DNA from: Thalassospira sp. ER-Se-21-Dark
GTDB lineage: Bacteria > Pseudomonadota > Alphaproteobacteria > Rhodospirillales > Thalassospiraceae
Direction of reading: 5' to 3'
Length of the DNA: 64,000 bases
NCBI RefSeq assembly: GCF_017922435.1
Contig: NZ_VDEZ01000006.1
Location: 1-64,000, forward strand
Part shown: piece by piece, positions 24,742-32,951 of the stretch
How positions within the stretch are numbered: the first letter of the stretch is position 1
How the letters are laid out: each line of letters starts with the position of its first letter
Program-made: the position numbers and the translations under genes
The notes under the pieces: model-generated
Seen by the model: only the letters and a program-made list of their open reading frames with translations
What the model was told of the DNA's origin: nothing
Database searches by the model: none

Positions 24742-25436
24742 TGAAACGTCTTATGCTTCCTGCACTTGCCGGTCTGATGATGGCCGCCCCTATGATGCAC
24801 GCATCGGCAGATGAGTTGATTTATCTGACCGATGACAAGGGCACCGAGATTTTCATGGATGCCGAATTTACCGGCCCCTATTTCGAACTGGCGAGCTATC
24901 TTGAAAGCGAACACATCCTGACTTTCTGTGGCCCGGCCAGTATTGCCGCAACCATGAACAGTCTGGGTGTCGAACGCCCGCAGCCCTATCGCCTGTATCC
25001 GTGGGGCCTGTTTACCCAGGAAACGGTTTTCACCCCCGAAAACCAAAAAGTCAAATCCTATGCCATGGTGGAGCATGACGGCCTGATCCTAAGCCAGATT
25101 GCCACCTTCTTTGAAAATCTGGGTGTGAAGGCCAAATACCATCACGCCAACAACTTTGATGAAGCGTGGCTTCGCGACACCATCAAGGCCGCACTTGCCG
25201 ACCCGAACATGCGACTGGTGGCGAACTATTCGCGCAAGCCGATCGGTCAGGTCGGTGACGGGCATGTTTCGCCGATTGCCGCCTATGACGAGGATACCGA
25301 CCGCGTACTCGTTCTTGATGTTGCCAAATACAAATACCCGCCGGTCTGGATGACCATCGAAGACCTGCGCACCGCCATGGCAACGATTGATAGCGGATCG
25401 AACAAGGCGCGCGGCCTTGTCGTGGTAAGCAAATGA
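24741..25436 (+). CDS. Secreted phytochelatin synthase-like protein
   Basis: 231 aa with a Sec signal (cleavage near ASA/DE). Phytochelatin synthases are papain-like enzymes that cut Gly off glutathione and, in eukaryotes, join gamma-Glu-Cys units; short bacterial forms mainly hydrolyse glutathione. The full triad is visible: Cys63 in TFCGPASIAATMNSLG, His175 in GDGHVSPIAAYD, Asp193 in VLVLDVAKYKYPPVW. There is no Cys-rich C-terminal domain, so it is the short form. A periplasmic form inside a redox operon is unusual. Starts at TAATG, SD GGAGGG. It may process a gamma-glutamyl thiol peptide or mature a precursor; the substrate is unknown. Confidence 0.9.
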   Translation: MKRLMLPALAGLMMAAPMMHASADELIYLTDDKGTEIFMDAEFTGPYFELASYLESEHILTFCGPASIAATMNSLGVERPQPYRLYPWGLFTQETVFTPENQKVKSYAMVEHDGLILSQIATFFENLGVKAKYHHANNFDEAWLRDTIKAALADPNMRLVANYSRKPIGQVGDGHVSPIAAYDEDTDRVLVLDVAKYKYPPVWMTIEDLRTAMATIDSGSNKARGLVVVSK

Positions 25437-25891
25437 AGATTTCACGACGCGCCCTTTTAGGGTCAATCTCGTTATTGCCGCTGGCCCCGGCTGCCACCCG
25501 TGCACAGGCACTGGGCAGCAATGCGGTGTTCTATGACATTGTGCGTCAGATTGGCGGCATTCCCGATATTTCGGATCATCTTCTTGATGCCGCCAATTAC
25601 GAGTTTCTTGCGACCTATGGTGCGGCAGCCCAGCGTGAATTCGTTTATGCGCTGCGTACCGGTGCGATTGCCGGACGCATCAAACAAGCCAGCCCGGAAA
25701 TTCAGGAACAGGCAGCCTTCGTTGCCCGTCTGCTTTATACCGGCGAAGTGATGCGTAATGGCGCCTACAAGGCGATCTATTATCCCTGGTGCCTTGGTTG
25801 GAAATCCCTGACCTTTGCCACAGCACCGGGAACCTGTGGCGGCCCGGCCTTTGGTCATTGGGCGCACCATCCGGTCACGGGGGATATGTGA
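25433..25891 (+). CDS. FAD-SLDH family small subunit (sorbitol/gluconate dehydrogenase type)
   Basis: 152 aa. Twin-arginine-like start MKISRRALLGSISLLPLAP, so it likely carries its partner out through Tat. The C-terminal block YYPWCLGWKSLTFA and CGGPAFGHWAHHP is the signature of the small subunit of membrane FAD sorbitol/gluconate dehydrogenases. Start overlaps the upstream stop (ATGA), and its stop overlaps the GMC start (TGATG at 25889-25893). It should form a complex with the GMC protein that follows, which has no signal of its own. Confidence 0.88.
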   Translation: MKISRRALLGSISLLPLAPAATRAQALGSNAVFYDIVRQIGGIPDISDHLLDAANYEFLATYGAAAQREFVYALRTGAIAGRIKQASPEIQEQAAFVARLLYTGEVMRNGAYKAIYYPWCLGWKSLTFATAPGTCGGPAFGHWAHHPVTGDM

Positions 25892-27495
25892 TGGAAGCAA
25901 CCGTCGTCATCATCGGATCGGGCATGGCCGGATCGCATCTGGCCTATAGCCTTGTGCAAAAGGGCATCGATGTCATCATGCTCGAAGCAGGGCCGAAACG
26001 CACGCGCGCCGAGAACCTGAAGACTTTCTATGAGAACCCGGTCAAGGGACCGCAGTCGCCTTATCCGTCAGAGCCCTATGCACCGCATCCCGAAGACGGG
26101 AAGTATAACGACTTCTACGTTCAGGGCGGCCCAGATCAGTTTATCGGTGCGTATCTGCGTTTGTTTGGCGGTACGACCTGGCACTGGACCGGCTTTGCCG
26201 ACCGGTTGCGTCCGCATGACTTCACCATGAAGTCGACCTATGGCGTTTCACGCGATTGGCCGATCAATTATGACCTTCTGGTGCCCTATTACGTCGAAGC
26301 TGAAAAACGCTGGGGTGTTGCCGGGGATCCAAACTATCCGTGGGGCGCGCCGCGCGATGGCGCCCCCTATCAGATGCCACCAATCCCGATGAGCTATATG
26401 GATCAGAAGGTCACCGAGGCACTGGATAAACTGGGTCTGCATTCAGCCCCGTTTTCCCATGCCCGCAATTCCGAGATTTACGACAAGCGCCCGGTTTGTT
26501 GCGGCAACAATACGTGCGTGCCGATCTGCCCGATTGGCGCGAAATATGACGCTTCGGTTCACGCCCAAAAGGCCGAGGACCTTGGTGTCCGGGTTGAGAC
26601 CGAAGCATTGGTCACCTTTGTCGAGGTCGGTGATGATCAAAAGATCAGCCGTGTGAAGGTCCGCAAACCCGACGGGTCGGAATTCTGGGTAACGGGGAAA
26701 TACTTTGCCGTTTGCTGCCATGCGATTGAAAACCCGCGTCTTCTTCTGAACTCGGCACAGGACAATGCCCCCAAGGGTGTTGCCAACAGTTCCGATGCGG
26801 TCGGACGTAACCTTTTGACGCAAGCCAACCAGGACAGCTGGGGCATGCTTGATGAGCAAATCTTCCCCTATCGCGGTCCACAGCAGACCGGTGGTCTGGT
26901 GGAACTGCGTGATGGTGACTTCCGATCTGACTATGCCGCTGTTGGCACCAGCTTCATGAATGATGGCTGGTCGGGCAATTCCGATGCCACCAATCTGGCG
27001 AAGGATCTGATTAAAAAGGGTATGGTTGGTCAGGAACTGGCCAATGCAATCAATGATCAGATTTCCCGGCATCTGCGGTTAAACAGCTCGGCCGAGGTTT
27101 TGGCAAACTGGAACAACCGGGTCGAGCTTGCCGATGAAAAGGACAGCTCGGGCATTCCGCGCCCGAAAGTGACCTTTACCCTTGATGACTACACCAAAAA
27201 GGGATTGGCAAATGCGCTTGAGGTCAATCGCAAGATCTTTGCAACCCTTGGTGTGGCCGACATGCAGACCGATACCCCGTATCTGTCGAATGCGATTATT
27301 GGTGGAACCACGATCATGGGCTCGGACCCGAAAACATCGGTCGTGAATGCGGATCTTGTCGCGCATGATCACAGCAATCTTTATATTCTGGGATCAAGTT
27401 CGCATGTAACAACACCGGTCAATGCCCCGTCCTTGACCATTGCCGCACTGGCGATCCGTGCGGCTGATCATATGGCCGATGCATTGACCAAATGA
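25891..27495 (+). CDS. GMC family oxidoreductase, large subunit
   Basis: 534 aa. FAD flavoprotein that normally oxidises an alcohol or sugar. N-terminal ADP-binding motif IGSGMAGSHLAYSL, then GGTTWHWTGFADRL, a Cys-rich segment CCGNNTCVPICPIGAKYD, and the C-terminal GMC block GGTTIMGSDPKTSVVN...NLYILGSSSH. The stretch before GGTTIMG reads YLSNAII, without the His that family members carry before (G)GTxxMG, so catalysis or substrate may be altered. No signal peptide, consistent with piggy-back Tat export on the small subunit. Coupled by overlap to both neighbours. Confidence 0.88.
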   Translation: MEATVVIIGSGMAGSHLAYSLVQKGIDVIMLEAGPKRTRAENLKTFYENPVKGPQSPYPSEPYAPHPEDGKYNDFYVQGGPDQFIGAYLRLFGGTTWHWTGFADRLRPHDFTMKSTYGVSRDWPINYDLLVPYYVEAEKRWGVAGDPNYPWGAPRDGAPYQMPPIPMSYMDQKVTEALDKLGLHSAPFSHARNSEIYDKRPVCCGNNTCVPICPIGAKYDASVHAQKAEDLGVRVETEALVTFVEVGDDQKISRVKVRKPDGSEFWVTGKYFAVCCHAIENPRLLLNSAQDNAPKGVANSSDAVGRNLLTQANQDSWGMLDEQIFPYRGPQQTGGLVELRDGDFRSDYAAVGTSFMNDGWSGNSDATNLAKDLIKKGMVGQELANAINDQISRHLRLNSSAEVLANWNNRVELADEKDSSGIPRPKVTFTLDDYTKKGLANALEVNRKIFATLGVADMQTDTPYLSNAIIGGTTIMGSDPKTSVVNADLVAHDHSNLYILGSSSHVTTPVNAPSLTIAALAIRAADHMADALTK

Positions 27496-28916
27496 ATACA
27501 CCACTCAAACGACTGATCCTGATTGAAACAGGGCTTCTTGCCCTGTTCGTTCTTCTGGGCAACGGAATGCGATCTGTCGCAACCATGACCGTTTCCGTCT
27601 CCCAAGGTGAGTTTGCAAGCTTCCTGAACATTTCGGTCGAACGCACCGATATCCTGATTGAAGTCCTGATTGGTGGTGCTGTTATGGCACTCGCCATCGC
27701 GCCCTTTGTGATCAACAGTCACACTGCGCGCAAGGTCTGCCTTGCCACCGCCATCCTTGCCAGTGCCAGCTATGCCGCTGTCGGGTTGACCATGCACTGG
27801 GATCCGGCCCTTTCCGTGCGTGAAATCATCGTTCTGGCCAGCTTCTGCATGGGTGGCTTTGCGATTTCGTTCTTTGCCCCGCTGGCACAGCTTGCGATCA
27901 GCCAGACCAAGACGGATCGCGAAAAGGCGATGCTGACAACAGTCTGGACCGCCGCCCAGCCGATGGCGTTTCTGATTGCGCCACAGCTGGTTAAATATGT
28001 CGCCTTTGATGTCGGCACCGGGAATTACTTCCTGATCCTGGCCGTGATGCCTTTGCTGTTTTTGTTGATCATGCCGATGGTGATGGGCGCTGCCGCGCCA
28101 ACAATCACCGGAAATACCGGCATAAAACAGGCGCCCAACTGGAAACTGATCGGTCTGTTTCTGTCGGTCGTCATCATTTTTGAAGCATGGACAACTGCCA
28201 ACAGCTTCCTTGGCGTTGAAAGCCTGACGGGACTTGGCCTTATGTCGGCTTTCCTTGTTTTGTCGGCCGTTTTGTATTTCAGTGTGAAATCGTCAGTGCC
28301 GCACGACACCAAACTGCCATCTGATGCGATTTTCCTGTTGGTGGTGTTATTCATCCTCGAAATCCCGACCACCGGTGTTTACGACACCGCTTATCTTGTG
28401 CGGCATCTGTGCTCGTCAGAATTGATTGATGATCGTGCGACCCTTGGAGCAGCCTGCCAGGTGATCATGGTGTTTGCCGCCGGGGCCCTGATTGCACGTA
28501 ATCCGGTCTGGCGCGAACGACTTTGGCTGCTTGCCATTCCATGTCTGATCGTTTCATCGGTTGCGACGATCTTTTACCCCTACCCCGCAACGGATGCGGC
28601 CCTGTTCTATTGGACCAAGATGCTTTCAAGTATCGGGATCGGGATTGCCACAACAATTGTGGTTAGTGCTGTGATCGCATCGGCCAATGGTAACAAGCTG
28701 ATCACGCTGGCCCCGGCATTCGTCATCATGTTTGGTACAGAAGTCGGGATCGAGATCCTTGAAATCACGTTCCAGATTTCAAAACTGGCGGGGCTTGGCG
28801 TAACACCAGCCTATCAGATGGTTTTTGTCGTACAGGTAAGTGCTGTGTTGCTGGCCACCACACTTATGGCGTGGCGCTGGCTTGCACCGAAAACACAAAA
28901 AACTTCTGCCGCCTGA
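27492..28916 (+). CDS. MFS-like polytopic membrane protein
   Basis: 474 aa with about 12-14 hydrophobic segments, resembling major-facilitator permeases of the drug:H+ kind. A cytosolic loop SQTKTDREKAMLTTVWTAAQ falls near the end of the first half. There is a charged HTARKVC loop near residue 80, loosely like the motif A region. Its start overlaps the GMC stop (ATGA), making it the last of six coupled genes. It probably imports or exports the compound handled by the periplasmic enzymes; direction and substrate cannot be read from the sequence. Confidence 0.75.
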   Translation: MNTPLKRLILIETGLLALFVLLGNGMRSVATMTVSVSQGEFASFLNISVERTDILIEVLIGGAVMALAIAPFVINSHTARKVCLATAILASASYAAVGLTMHWDPALSVREIIVLASFCMGGFAISFFAPLAQLAISQTKTDREKAMLTTVWTAAQPMAFLIAPQLVKYVAFDVGTGNYFLILAVMPLLFLLIMPMVMGAAAPTITGNTGIKQAPNWKLIGLFLSVVIIFEAWTTANSFLGVESLTGLGLMSAFLVLSAVLYFSVKSSVPHDTKLPSDAIFLLVVLFILEIPTTGVYDTAYLVRHLCSSELIDDRATLGAACQVIMVFAAGALIARNPVWRERLWLLAIPCLIVSSVATIFYPYPATDAALFYWTKMLSSIGIGIATTIVVSAVIASANGNKLITLAPAFVIMFGTEVGIEILEITFQISKLAGLGVTPAYQMVFVVQVSAVLLATTLMAWRWLAPKTQKTSAA

Positions 28917-29120
28917 CTCAGGAGGACAACAGTCATCGTAATTGGCGCGCGCCTTTGGCGTGCCTGCGGGGAACTAAGCCATTACAAGACTTCCTAATTG
29001 GAGCTAAGCCTAGCTTTGTTCGCGATCTGGCGACCATGACCCTTTCAAAGGCATCGGCAAGACACAATATCAATTAATGGTTGCCATGCTTATTTCTCCG
29101 GGGGCTCTAGGAGCAACAGA
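28917..29120 (+). other. Gap between the six-gene operon and the binding-protein gene
   Basis: About 200 bp. It contains AGGAGG about 3 nt after the upstream stop but no usable start codon at the right distance, and no terminator that I can see. The downstream gene begins at a TTG with its own SD (AGGAG at 29109-29113). Confidence 0.4.
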
Positions 29121-30035
29121 TTGCAAAACCGCTTTTGGGTATTGCTGATATCTGCCGTCATGTTTTCATTTACCGCCCCACCCGCACGGGGCGAAGAAAT
29201 CGTGCGCATGGCCTTCCCGACCGGTGCGGTTGAGTTCTTCAGATACGAGTTCGGCGTTATCGAGCTTGCGCTTGAACATGCCGACGGCGAGTTTCGGCTT
29301 GTGATCGAAGAATTCGCGGGCATGACACAGGCGCGCATCAGCTCAATGATGCAAGAGGAAACGGTGGATGTCATGTTCACCGGTTACAGCCTCGAGCGAG
29401 AAGCAACGTTCTTGCAAGTTGACGTTCCGATGACACGAGGCTTGCTGGGATATCGTGCTTTCATCACGCATAAGGAAAACATCCCGGCTCTTAGTCAGGC
29501 AGCTTCTCTGGAAGAATTGAAAAAATTCTGCATCGGCACCGGGTCAGATTGGCCGGATGCCAGCATCATGGAGAAAAGCGGGTTTTGCGTTGATCGCGCA
29601 CCGCGTGATCAGCTTTGGCCGATGGTCGCCAATAAAAGATTTGATCTTCTGAGCCGTGCGGTGCACGAGGGCTATCGCGAAATTGATGTTATCAGCCGGG
29701 AATATCCCAACGTCGTTCTCAGCCCGTCACCGGTTCTGGCGTATCCGTTTGATCTGTTCATTTACGTGAACCGCAATAATGAACGACTGCATGCGATTTT
29801 GACGCAGGGACTTTCGCGGGCCTATAGCACTGGCGACTTCATGCGACACTTCTTATCGAACCCGCATATTCGCCAGGCGCTCGAAACACTGAAGGATCCT
29901 GACACCCAGATTATCCAGATTGAAAATCCGGATATGAGCCAAAAGTCGCGCGACATTGACCCCGCACTTTGGGAAAATATCGTGCGCCGCAATTATGATG
30001 ATAACTTTGGCTATGAACCCCGGGATCAGATGTAA
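29121..30035 (+). CDS. Periplasmic type-2 binding-protein-like protein (paralog A)
   Basis: 304 aa from TTG 29121, supported by SD AGGAG 7 nt upstream and a signal peptide right after it (FWVLLISAVMFSFTAPPARG). The fold looks like the extracellular solute-binding family 3 group. Shared with the convergent gene at 30139-31002: a block of the form FxTGYSxExxFLQVDxPMTRGLLGYR, CIGTGSDWPD, and a pair of Cys (CIGTG...FCVD) that may form a disulfide. No permease adjoins it, so it may be a sensor or scavenger rather than an ABC receptor. Possibly transcribed with the upstream six-gene operon. Confidence 0.75.
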   Translation: MQNRFWVLLISAVMFSFTAPPARGEEIVRMAFPTGAVEFFRYEFGVIELALEHADGEFRLVIEEFAGMTQARISSMMQEETVDVMFTGYSLEREATFLQVDVPMTRGLLGYRAFITHKENIPALSQAASLEELKKFCIGTGSDWPDASIMEKSGFCVDRAPRDQLWPMVANKRFDLLSRAVHEGYREIDVISREYPNVVLSPSPVLAYPFDLFIYVNRNNERLHAILTQGLSRAYSTGDFMRHFLSNPHIRQALETLKDPDTQIIQIENPDMSQKSRDIDPALWENIVRRNYDDNFGYEPRDQM

Positions 30036-30138
30036 ATCCGATATTTATCAAAACGATATCTGATTTACTGCATATGCAGATTTTTCGTTCTTAAAACGGA
30101 ATAATCTTATTTGGATCAGGCAATGATCCTTAATCGGT

Positions 30139-31002
30139 TTAATTTTCCAGCCAGTATCGGTGAATGTCGGCGCTGTTATGCTCTGTCATTTCCGGGTTAC
30201 CAAGATCAATTATCCGTAAATCTGGATGGTCCTGCAGGAACCGGGTTGCATAGGCAATTCCGGGATGTGCCTGAAAATATTTGTCGATCGCGCCGTTTTC
30301 TGTCGCCGCCTGAAAGCCTTGTTCGATCAGGTCATGAAGGGATTTGCTGTCGCGGCGAACATAAAAATAGAAATCGTATGGATAACGCAGCAGCAATTTT
30401 GGATAAACAACAAGGTCATACTGCCGCAACAACCTTTTGACGTTTTCTGTTTCGAGTTCATGCATCGCCAGATGCATGACGTCGAACCGGCGCGTTTTAA
30501 GCATCGAATAAAGATTACGCCCCGGCCCTCCGACCACACACAAACCTGCCTGTTTGAAGATTAGGGTATCAACCCATGAATTGCCGGAACCGATACAAAC
30601 ATCTTTTAGGTCCATGAGGGTTTCGACTTGGCCAAGTTCTTCGACCATATCAGGCCGGGTAATCAACAAACGATACCCCTGCAACCCCTTGGTCAGAGGA
30701 TAATCGATTTGAAGCAGATGACTTTCGGCATATCGGCTATACCCGGCAAGGGCAATATCGACCTGACGTTCATCAAGCATGACAAATCCACGCTTTTGCG
30801 ACAAGCTATCTACAGGGACGATTTCCAGTCTGTTATTCCCCCGTGCGTACTGCAGTGCCAATTCGAGCAAGCCTGTCTGAAGAGCAAAGTGCGTCTCACT
30901 ACCGGCCGGCAATGGTAGTTTGAATGTCTCGGCGTACAGAGGGGTGGTCAACATCACGGGAAGAATGGCCAACCCACAAAAATATCTGAAAAATGAAACC
31001 AT
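30139..31002 (-). CDS. Periplasmic type-2 binding-protein-like protein (paralog B)
   Basis: 287 aa with signal MVSFFRYFCGLAILPVMLTT cleaved near YAE. Clear paralog of the gene at 29121-30035: AGYSRYAESHLLQIDYPLTK, GLQGYRLLITRPD, CIGSGNSWVD, RFDVMHLAMHE and RYPYDFYFYVRRDSKSL line up in order with that protein. The two genes face each other across 100 bp. No transporter genes adjoin. Function unknown; solute sensing is the simplest guess. Confidence 0.75.
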   Translation of the reverse strand: MVSFFRYFCGLAILPVMLTTPLYAETFKLPLPAGSETHFALQTGLLELALQYARGNNRLEIVPVDSLSQKRGFVMLDERQVDIALAGYSRYAESHLLQIDYPLTKGLQGYRLLITRPDMVEELGQVETLMDLKDVCIGSGNSWVDTLIFKQAGLCVVGGPGRNLYSMLKTRRFDVMHLAMHELETENVKRLLRQYDLVVYPKLLLRYPYDFYFYVRRDSKSLHDLIEQGFQAATENGAIDKYFQAHPGIAYATRFLQDHPDLRIIDLGNPEMTEHNSADIHRYWLEN

Positions 31003-31183
31003 TACGCCCGCAACTCTTTCCCCAAATTTTCAGGAATTTACCTTTGCCAATTCAGATGGGGATTGCCACGCATGGAAACATCCCTGCTGGTAAGGACGGG
31101 TCGAAAAAACATTCATCACTTTGTAATTCTTATAGAAACAACTGATCAACGAAGATCATTTTACCGATCTGTTGTGATTCTCC

Positions 31184-31212
31184 TTGACGTTTTGTTATGT
31201 TATATCATAACA
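31184..31212 (+). promoter_or_regulatory. Promoter with overlapping Zur box, zinc operon
   Basis: TGTTATGTTATATCATAACA (31193-31212) has perfect 7-bp arms (TGTTATG/CATAACA) and an AT-rich centre, like Zur operators. TTGACG (31184-31189) and ATAACA (31207-31212, 17-bp spacer) form a promoter whose -10 lies inside the box, so zinc-bound Zur would block it. Confidence 0.8.
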
Positions 31213-31255
31213 ACGCATACCAAGTAACACACCCATTGCAAACCGGATCAACCAC

Positions 31256-32296
31256 ATGCCTTCCTTGCGCCGAGCCCTCCGTCACATTCTTTTTACCGCC
31301 CCGATCCTAGTTGCCGCCCCGCTGACCGCGGTTGCCCATGGCGACGATGCCCCGAAAGTCGTGACCTCGATCAAGCCGGTCCACGGCATCACAAGTGCCA
31401 TCATGAAAGATATCGGGGAGCCGGTTTTGCTGATTGATGGCGCGTCTTCGCCGCATACCTATTCTTTGCGTCCAAGCGAGGCGCGTGCGCTAAACGATGC
31501 CGATCTGGTGATCTATGTTTCACATGCGCTGGAAGGCTTCCTTGAAAAGCCGCTTGAAAGCCTTTCTGGCCATAGCCATCAGCTTGAACTGGTTTCCCTG
31601 CCGCAACTGTCATTGCGCAACATGCGCGAAGGCGGCACGTGGGAAGGTCACATGCATGCACATGAGGGCGACGCGCATGACGATCATGAGGATCATGACG
31701 ACCATGTGGACGAACATGAAAAACATGACGATGATGACGCCCACCATGACGCCGCTGAACACCACGAGCATGAGGGTATCGACACGCATATCTGGATGGA
31801 TCCGGCCAATGGCGCGACCATCGCGATTGCCATCGCCGATGAACTGGCCGAGATTGATCCGGAGCATGCCGAGGACTATCGCGCAAATCTTGAGACGTTA
31901 CTTGCAAGCCTGACCAACCTTGGTAATGATCTTCGGGAAAAAGTTGCACCGGTTCAGGACAAGCCCTATGTGGTCTTCCACGATGCCTACCAGTATCTCG
32001 AAGCAGGCTTTGGCCTGAATGCGGTCGGATCGATTACCGTTTCGCCAGATCAAAAGCCCGGAGCCAAACGCCTTCATGAAATCGAAGACAAAATCCACGA
32101 TACTGGCGCTGTCTGCATATTTGCCGAACCGCAATTCCGCCCGGCAATCGTTCAGGCCGTCGTGTCTGACACTGGCATCCGGACTGGCACGCTTGACCCG
32201 CTCGGCTTTGATATTGCTGCGGGGCCGACTGCCTATCAGGAAATTCTCGCACAAAATGTCGACGCACTTGTCGATTGCCTTGGCGACGCTTCGTAA
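31256..32296 (+). CDS. znuA: Zinc-binding periplasmic protein, ZnuA type
   Basis: 346 aa. Cluster A-I receptor for Zn2+. Signal peptide ends near AVAHG. Metal ligands: His in IKPVHGITSAI, His in SPHTYSLRPS, and the conserved HDAYQYLEAGFGL block; IDTHIWMDPANG carries another His. Between about 125 and 175 lies a long His/Asp/Glu-rich loop (HDDHEDHDDHVDEHEKHDDD), typical of zinc rather than manganese receptors. First gene after the Zur box. No znuB or znuC is adjacent; the next genes are DUF1007 and a NicO permease. Confidence 0.93.
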   Translation: MPSLRRALRHILFTAPILVAAPLTAVAHGDDAPKVVTSIKPVHGITSAIMKDIGEPVLLIDGASSPHTYSLRPSEARALNDADLVIYVSHALEGFLEKPLESLSGHSHQLELVSLPQLSLRNMREGGTWEGHMHAHEGDAHDDHEDHDDHVDEHEKHDDDDAHHDAAEHHEHEGIDTHIWMDPANGATIAIAIADELAEIDPEHAEDYRANLETLLASLTNLGNDLREKVAPVQDKPYVVFHDAYQYLEAGFGLNAVGSITVSPDQKPGAKRLHEIEDKIHDTGAVCIFAEPQFRPAIVQAVVSDTGIRTGTLDPLGFDIAAGPTAYQEILAQNVDALVDCLGDAS

Positions 32297-32951
32297 GCGC
32301 ACAGCAATGATTTTGGTTGCCGGCATGACGATGCTGGCAACCGCCCCTTCGGCATTTGCGCATCCACATGTCTGGATCGACGCGAATGCCGAATTCGTTT
32401 TTGAGAACGACAAGATTACCGCCATTCGCGTGCGCTGGCTGTTTGACGATCTGTTTAGCATGACCATGATCGACGAGTTCGACAAAAACCACGACACCCG
32501 GTTCTTTGACGAAGAAAACACCGCCGTACACGACAATGCCTTTGCAGCCCTTTCCGAGTTTTCCTGGCTGACACATCTGCGCAAGAACGAAGAACTGGTA
32601 TCCTTTGCCAGTGCGACTGATTTTGTTGCCGATATCACCGATGACCGCCGGGTAAGCTATGACTTCAAGCTGATGCTCGAAACACCACTCGATCCGATCA
32701 AGGATGCCATCAGCCTGTCTGTTTATGATGCCGAATACTATATCGATGTCGCCTACACACAGGTCGATCCCGTCCTGTTTGCGGGGGCCAAAAACCTGTC
32801 CTGCCATTTCGAGATGAGCGAAGATGAAAAGAACCGCATCTATTTTGACCTGCTCGCGCCGGTCCGTGCCGATGTTGTTTGCGCGGCCAAGGTGGCGGAT
32901 GGCAGCAGTTCTGGCGGCCTTGCTCCTGGCGATTTCGTTCTCGTCGAATAA
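32256..32951 (+). CDS. DUF1007 family periplasmic protein
   Basis: 231 aa from ATG 32256, overlapping znuA by 41 nt; a shorter start at 32307 (MILVAGMTML) is also possible. Signal peptide ends near PSAFA, and the mature protein begins HPHVWIDANAEFVFEND, the hallmark of DUF1007, with N-terminal His residues that could bind metal. DUF1007 genes are usually found next to NicO-type nickel/cobalt permeases, as here. It may pass zinc or another metal between receptor and permease. Confidence 0.85.
   Translation: MSTHLSIALATLRKRTAMILVAGMTMLATAPSAFAHPHVWIDANAEFVFENDKITAIRVRWLFDDLFSMTMIDEFDKNHDTRFFDEENTAVHDNAFAALSEFSWLTHLRKNEELVSFASATDFVADITDDRRVSYDFKLMLETPLDPIKDAISLSVYDAEYYIDVAYTQVDPVLFAGAKNLSCHFEMSEDEKNRIYFDLLAPVRADVVCAAKVADGSSSGGLAPGDFVLVE

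Noticed and set aside
31610..31867. Minus-strand frame rich in Met and Val opposite znuA
   Set aside because: Mirror image of the His/Asp-rich loop codons of ZnuA (CAT/GAT read backwards); no SD.
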